The position numbers and the translations under genes were made by a program. This document shows positions 23,859-27,366 of a stretch of DNA of 27,366 nt, piece after piece (position 1 is the stretch's first letter; each line of letters opens with the position of its first letter). This DNA comes from Hungateiclostridiaceae bacterium UBA1305 (lineage in GTDB: Bacteria; Bacillota; Clostridia; Acetivibrionales; DTU013), in the NCBI GenBank assembly GCA_002307275.1, contig DBTX01000079.1, positions 9,442 through 36,807 on the forward strand. Direction: 5' to 3'. The notes under the pieces are model-generated. The model ran no database searches. It was given only the letters and a program-made list of their open reading frames with translations, and had not been told where the DNA came from.

Positions 23859-25208
23859 TTACTTGAAAAATTCATCGTATAGCGCACCAACCGCCTTGTT
23901 GCTTTGGTGTGCCTTTACACCGAACATCATGCTGACCTCGGACGGTCCCTGGTTTATCATTTCAAGGTTAATATGTGCCTTAGCCAGTGCGCCGGCGGCT
24001 CTTGCCGTTATGCCGAGCGTATTGCGCATGCCTTCTCCGACGATCATGACCAGTGCCAGATCCTTTTCAACGGAAATATCATCGACAGCAAGTTCATTCT
24101 TGATGCGTTCAACGATCCTGGCTTCCTTTTGTTCATCCAAAACATGCTGCTTCAATATGATAGACATATTGTCAATACCGGAAGGAATATGCTCAAAGGA
24201 GATATGTTCTTCTTCCAGGATTTGAAGGATCTTTCGGCCAAAGCCGACTTCGTGGTTCATCAGGTACTTGCTGATATAGATGAAGCAGAAGCCTGAATCG
24301 CTTGCGATGCCTACTACCGGATCCGTTATGCTGTGGCGCTCCTTGACAATTGTCGTACCAGGAGCACCAGGGTTGTTTGTGTTTTTGATCCTGACTGGGA
24401 TCCCCTTATGAAAAACAGGTATGAGGGCTTCTTCGTGAAAAACACTGAAACCGGCATAGGACAACTCCCGCATCTCCCTGTAGGTCAGTTCGTGAATCGG
24501 CTTGGGAGACTTGATCAGATTTGGATTCACAGAGTAGACACTATCCACATCTGTAAAATTCTCATACAGGTCCGCATTTACAGCAGCGGACACGATTGAT
24601 CCTGTTATATCCGATCCGCCTCTTGGAAGTGTCACCACTTCTCCACTGAGAGAATAACCGAAAAAGCCGGGGAAAATCGTGATTCCGGGAAGATCGGAAA
24701 GGTATTTCATATTATCGTAGGACTGCGGAAGAACCTGAGCATTTCCAAACTCATCGCTCAGCAGCAGGCCTGCGTCTTTCGGACTCACATAACGCGCTTC
24801 GACACCAATGCTCTGCAGATATGCAGCGACCAATTTGGCGCAATTGTCCTCACCGGCCGCTTTCAAGCTGTCCATATACCGGCTGCTATTACTCTTGTCA
24901 CCTTCGGCACGCGCTTTCAGGTCAGTAGCAATAATCCGGGTTATTTCATCTCCTATACCAAGCTCTGCAGCAATATCTGCAAACCTCGTCACTACAGCCT
25001 GCAATTCGTCATCCGCAACCCCCTTTTGCAATCCTGCCTTTGCACAGGCAATCAGCATGTCTGTAACTTTGGTATCTTCCTTGAAACGCTTTCCAGGCGC
25101 TGATACTACGACAAGTCTCCGGTCAGGGTCGGATGTGACAATGGAACAGACCTTTCTTATTTGATCGGCGGATGCCAGAGAGGTACCACCGAATTTTGCA
25201 ACTTTCAT
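23859..25208 (-). CDS. Aspartate kinase, AK III (YclM/LysC-III) type
   Basis: This 449-residue enzyme phosphorylates L-aspartate, the first step to lysine, threonine, methionine and diaminopimelate. The kinase domain begins MKVAKFGGTSLASADQI and includes VVSAPGKRFKEDTKVTD, EGDKSNSSRYMD, GGSDITGSI, YENFTDVDSVYSVNP and LTYREMRELSYAGFSVF. Two ACT regulatory modules follow (GIASDSGFCFIYISKYLMN, then GEGMRNTLGITARAA and INQGPSEVSMMFGVK). The alignment from memory with B. subtilis YclM (AK III) is close throughout. ATG 25208 has GGGGG eight bases upstream; TTG 25223 lies in that site. No lysine riboswitch fits in the 110-nt leader. Divergent from uvrB. Confidence 0.93.
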   Translation of the reverse strand: MKVAKFGGTSLASADQIRKVCSIVTSDPDRRLVVVSAPGKRFKEDTKVTDMLIACAKAGLQKGVADDELQAVVTRFADIAAELGIGDEITRIIATDLKARAEGDKSNSSRYMDSLKAAGEDNCAKLVAAYLQSIGVEARYVSPKDAGLLLSDEFGNAQVLPQSYDNMKYLSDLPGITIFPGFFGYSLSGEVVTLPRGGSDITGSIVSAAVNADLYENFTDVDSVYSVNPNLIKSPKPIHELTYREMRELSYAGFSVFHEEALIPVFHKGIPVRIKNTNNPGAPGTTIVKERHSITDPVVGIASDSGFCFIYISKYLMNHEVGFGRKILQILEEEHISFEHIPSGIDNMSIILKQHVLDEQKEARIVERIKNELAVDDISVEKDLALVMIVGEGMRNTLGITARAAGALAKAHINLEMINQGPSEVSMMFGVKAHQSNKAVGALYDEFFK

Positions 25209-25239
25209 ACGTTCAACCCCCAAATAAATAATTCATTAT

Positions 25240-25269
25240 ATTATCACATCTGCCAAAAGGGTATGTCAA
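25240..25269 (-). promoter_or_regulatory. Aspartate kinase promoter
   Basis: On the minus strand a perfect TTGACA (25264-25269), 18 nt, then GATAAT (25240-25245). The leader to the ATG at 25208 is about 25 nt, too short for a riboswitch. Confidence 0.65.
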
Positions 25270-25289
25270 TAAAAAATTCCATAAAATGA

Positions 25290-25303
25290 CGAACACCTGT
25301 TTG
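25290..25303 (+). promoter_or_regulatory. LexA/DinR SOS box at uvrB
   Basis: CGAACACCTGTTTG fits the Gram-positive SOS box CGAAC-N4-GTTC/TG with a near-perfect GAAC-N4-GTTT core. It overlaps the -35 of the uvrB promoter, where LexA binding would block transcription, as established for uvrB in Bacillota. Confidence 0.75.
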
Positions 25304-25328
25304 TATTATGACTATTTTATGATATAAT
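25301..25328 (+). promoter_or_regulatory. uvrB promoter
   Basis: TTGTAT (25301-25306), 16 nt, then a perfect TATAAT (25323-25328). The leader to ATG 25388 is about 50 nt. Confidence 0.75.
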
Positions 25329-25387
25329 GTAACGTGTATTTTATGGTTATCAGTGCAATAGCACAAGGAGAAGTATTGGAGGACGTT

Positions 25388-27364
25388 ATGGCAGAGTTCA
25401 AAATTGTATCGGATTATAAATTGTGCGGGGATCAGCCGGATGCCGTGGACAAGCTTGTAAACGGCTTGAACAGGGGCTATCGGCACCAGACGCTTTTGGG
25501 TGTGACCGGATCCGGAAAAACCTTTACAATGGCCAACGTTATTGAAAGGGTACAGCGTCCTACTCTGATCATCGCTCATAACAAAACGCTGGCGGCACAG
25601 CTCTGCAGTGAGTTTAAGGAATTCTTCCCGAACAATTCGGTAGATTACTTTGTCAGTTATTACGATTATTATCAGCCGGAAGCCTACATCGCTTCGACAG
25701 ATACTTATATAGAAAAGGACTCCTCCATTAACGATGAAATAGACAAACTGAGGCATTCCGCAACCGCAGCTCTGTTTGAGCGCAGAGACGTGATTATTGT
25801 TGCGAGCGTATCGTGTATTTATGGACTTGGTGATCCTGAGGACTATAACGAACTGATGATCTCTCTGAGGCCGGGGATGCAGAAGGACAGGGATGAGATC
25901 ATTCGAAAGCTTGTCGACATCCAGTATGAGAGAAATGAAATTGATTTTAAGCGCGGCAAATTCAGAGCCAGGGGAGATGTTCTTGAAATATTCCCTCCGG
26001 ATTCCTCGGAAAAAGTGCTGCGGGTCGAGTTTTTCGGTGATGAAATTGAGCGGATTTCAGAAGTGAATTACCTTACAGGAGAGATTCTTGGGGTCCGTTC
26101 ACATGCTGCCATTTTCCCGGCAAACCATTATACCACGACCAGGCCCAAAATGCTCCGATCCTTAACCACGATCGAGGAGGAACTCGAGGAGAGGCTGAAG
26201 GAATTGAAGGAACAGGGGAAGCTGGTTGAGGCACAGAGGCTGGAGCAAAGAACCAGATATGATCTTGAAATGCTGCAGGAAATAGGCTTTTGTCAGGGAA
26301 TTGAGAATTATTCCAGGCATATCAGCGGAAGGGAACCCGGCAGTTCACCGTATACACTCATAGATTATTTCCCGGAAGACATGCTGCTGATTGTTGACGA
26401 ATCACATGTTTCGATTCCTCAGATCGGAAGCATGTACAATGGCGACAGATCCCGCAAGGAATCTCTTGTTGAATTTGGGTTCAGACTGCCGTCCGCTTAT
26501 GACAATCGGCCCTTGAGATTTGAAGAATTCGAGAAAAAGATCAAGCAGGCAATCTATGTGAGCGCCACTCCGGGAAAATATGAGCAGAGAAATTCACAGC
26601 AGGTGGCGGAGCAGATCATCAGGCCGACAGGCCTCATAGACCCGGACATCATCGTGCGCCCCGTCAAAGGCCAGATTGATGATCTGATCGGTGAAATATC
26701 AATACGTGTTAAGAAGCAGCAGAGAATTCTGGTTACAACGCTGACAAAAAAGATGGCGGAGGATTTAACCTCCTATCTTAAAGAATTGGATTTCAAAGTG
26801 GAGTATCTGCATTCAGATGTTGAAACCCTTGACAGAATAGAACTAATCAGAAATTTAAGGCTCGGTGTCTTTGATATATTGGTCGGCATCAACCTTCTGA
26901 GGGAAGGACTTGACTTGCCGGAGGTCACACTTGTGGCAATACTTGACGCAGACAAGGAGGGCTTTCTGCGCTCGGAAACTTCGTTGATACAGACTGTAGG
27001 CAGGGCAGCAAGGCATGTTGAGGGTACCGTCATTATGTATGCGGACAGAATAACTGATTCGATGCAGAAGGCAATCAGCGAGACAAACAGAAGAAGAAAG
27101 ATCCAGATGGAATATAATATTGAAAACAATATTACGCCCACTACCATTCAAAAGAGTGTAAGAGACAGGCTGGAAACGATGAAGGTTGCTGAAGACGATA
27201 CGAAGTACACGTTTGGACAGAACTTTGAGCAACTGGATGAAAAGGATCTTGAGGCTATGATGTTGAAGCTGGAGAAGGAAATGAAACAGGCGGCCAGGGA
27301 TTTGCAGTTCGAAAAAGCAGCCCATTTGAGAGACAAATTGCAGGAATTGAAAAAGAGGCTGTAA
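25388..27364 (+). CDS. uvrB: UvrB, excinuclease ABC subunit B
   Basis: This 658-residue protein is the damage-verifying helicase-like subunit of nucleotide excision repair, working with UvrA and UvrC. Landmarks are the Walker A motif GVTGSGKT (38-45), the YYDYYQPEAYIASTDTYIEK beta-hairpin region near residue 93, DESHVSIPQIGSMYNGD as the Walker B region near 338, the helicase motifs LVTTLTKKMAED, GINLLREGLDLPEV and QTVGRAARH, and a C-terminal UVR motif (FEKAAHLRDKLQELKK). ATG 25388 has GGAGG five bases upstream, and MAEFKIVSDY is a normal UvrB start. Earlier in-frame starts add unlike sequence. The stop falls two bases before the window ends, so uvrA may follow. Confidence 0.97.
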   Translation: MAEFKIVSDYKLCGDQPDAVDKLVNGLNRGYRHQTLLGVTGSGKTFTMANVIERVQRPTLIIAHNKTLAAQLCSEFKEFFPNNSVDYFVSYYDYYQPEAYIASTDTYIEKDSSINDEIDKLRHSATAALFERRDVIIVASVSCIYGLGDPEDYNELMISLRPGMQKDRDEIIRKLVDIQYERNEIDFKRGKFRARGDVLEIFPPDSSEKVLRVEFFGDEIERISEVNYLTGEILGVRSHAAIFPANHYTTTRPKMLRSLTTIEEELEERLKELKEQGKLVEAQRLEQRTRYDLEMLQEIGFCQGIENYSRHISGREPGSSPYTLIDYFPEDMLLIVDESHVSIPQIGSMYNGDRSRKESLVEFGFRLPSAYDNRPLRFEEFEKKIKQAIYVSATPGKYEQRNSQQVAEQIIRPTGLIDPDIIVRPVKGQIDDLIGEISIRVKKQQRILVTTLTKKMAEDLTSYLKELDFKVEYLHSDVETLDRIELIRNLRLGVFDILVGINLLREGLDLPEVTLVAILDADKEGFLRSETSLIQTVGRAARHVEGTVIMYADRITDSMQKAISETNRRRKIQMEYNIENNITPTTIQKSVRDRLETMKVAEDDTKYTFGQNFEQLDEKDLEAMMLKLEKEMKQAARDLQFEKAAHLRDKLQELKKRL

Positions 27365-27366
27365 GG

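Noticed and set aside
25209..25333. Lysine riboswitch or T-box upstream of the aspartate kinase
   Set aside because: The gap is only about 110 nt, shared with a divergent promoter, and the kinase leader is about 25 nt. No lysine aptamer core is present.

Overview
The window looks like chromosomal DNA from an anaerobic, spore-forming Clostridia (Bacillota). The reasons are the ferredoxin-linked 2-oxoacid oxidoreductase and [FeFe]-hydrogenase-like protein, Gram-positive ribosome binding sites, a c-di-AMP (ydaO-yuaA) riboswitch, a YkwD-type LysM/CAP protein, a YtvI-like membrane protein, a KimA-type potassium importer and a LexA/DinR-type SOS box. Base composition looks moderate by eye. Genus assignment is inference; no rRNA or tRNA gene was seen.

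Layout. (1) 1-5.1 kb, minus strand: a KimA-type K+ transporter with a palindrome in its promoter, then a YyaL-type thioredoxin-fold protein interrupted in frame by two 42-nt repeats, then decaying DNA with a broken second copy of the YyaL N-terminus. (2) 5.1-6.3 kb: a small antitoxin/PIN-toxin pair (minus) and the 5' stump of a methyltransferase gene. (3) 6.3-9.5 kb, plus strand: a class I/II aminotransferase, an EamA/DMT permease, then a c-di-AMP riboswitch controlling a secreted NlpC/P60 cell-wall hydrolase. (4) 9.6-13.7 kb, minus strand: a CNNM/CorC-type CBS protein, an AI-2E/YtvI-type membrane protein and an [FeFe]-hydrogenase-like protein. (5) 13.9-17.9 kb, plus strand: korAB (2-oxoacid:ferredoxin oxidoreductase) and a two-gene ThrE-type threonine/serine exporter, ending in a bidirectional terminator shared with a convergent LysM-CAP gene. 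(6) 18.5-23.8 kb, plus strand: a short repeat cluster, a divergent two-subunit type II topoisomerase operon, and a TVP38/VTT membrane protein. (7) 23.9-27.4 kb: an AK III-type aspartate kinase (minus) divergent from uvrB (plus), whose promoter carries an SOS box.

Functional links. Two c-di-AMP-connected themes lie about 6.5 kb apart: KimA (its family is c-di-AMP controlled) and the riboswitch-controlled hydrolase. KorAB would generate reduced ferredoxin, and the hydrogenase-like protein may sense or use it, but nothing shows co-regulation. Most of the window is ordinary core metabolism. The most interesting parts are the riboswitch with an apparent translational platform, the in-frame repeat insertion in the YyaL gene, the gene-graveyard interval at 4.3-6.3 kb, the non-canonical topoisomerase pair and several short structured repeats. 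I did not find a clear, wholly new multi-gene system.
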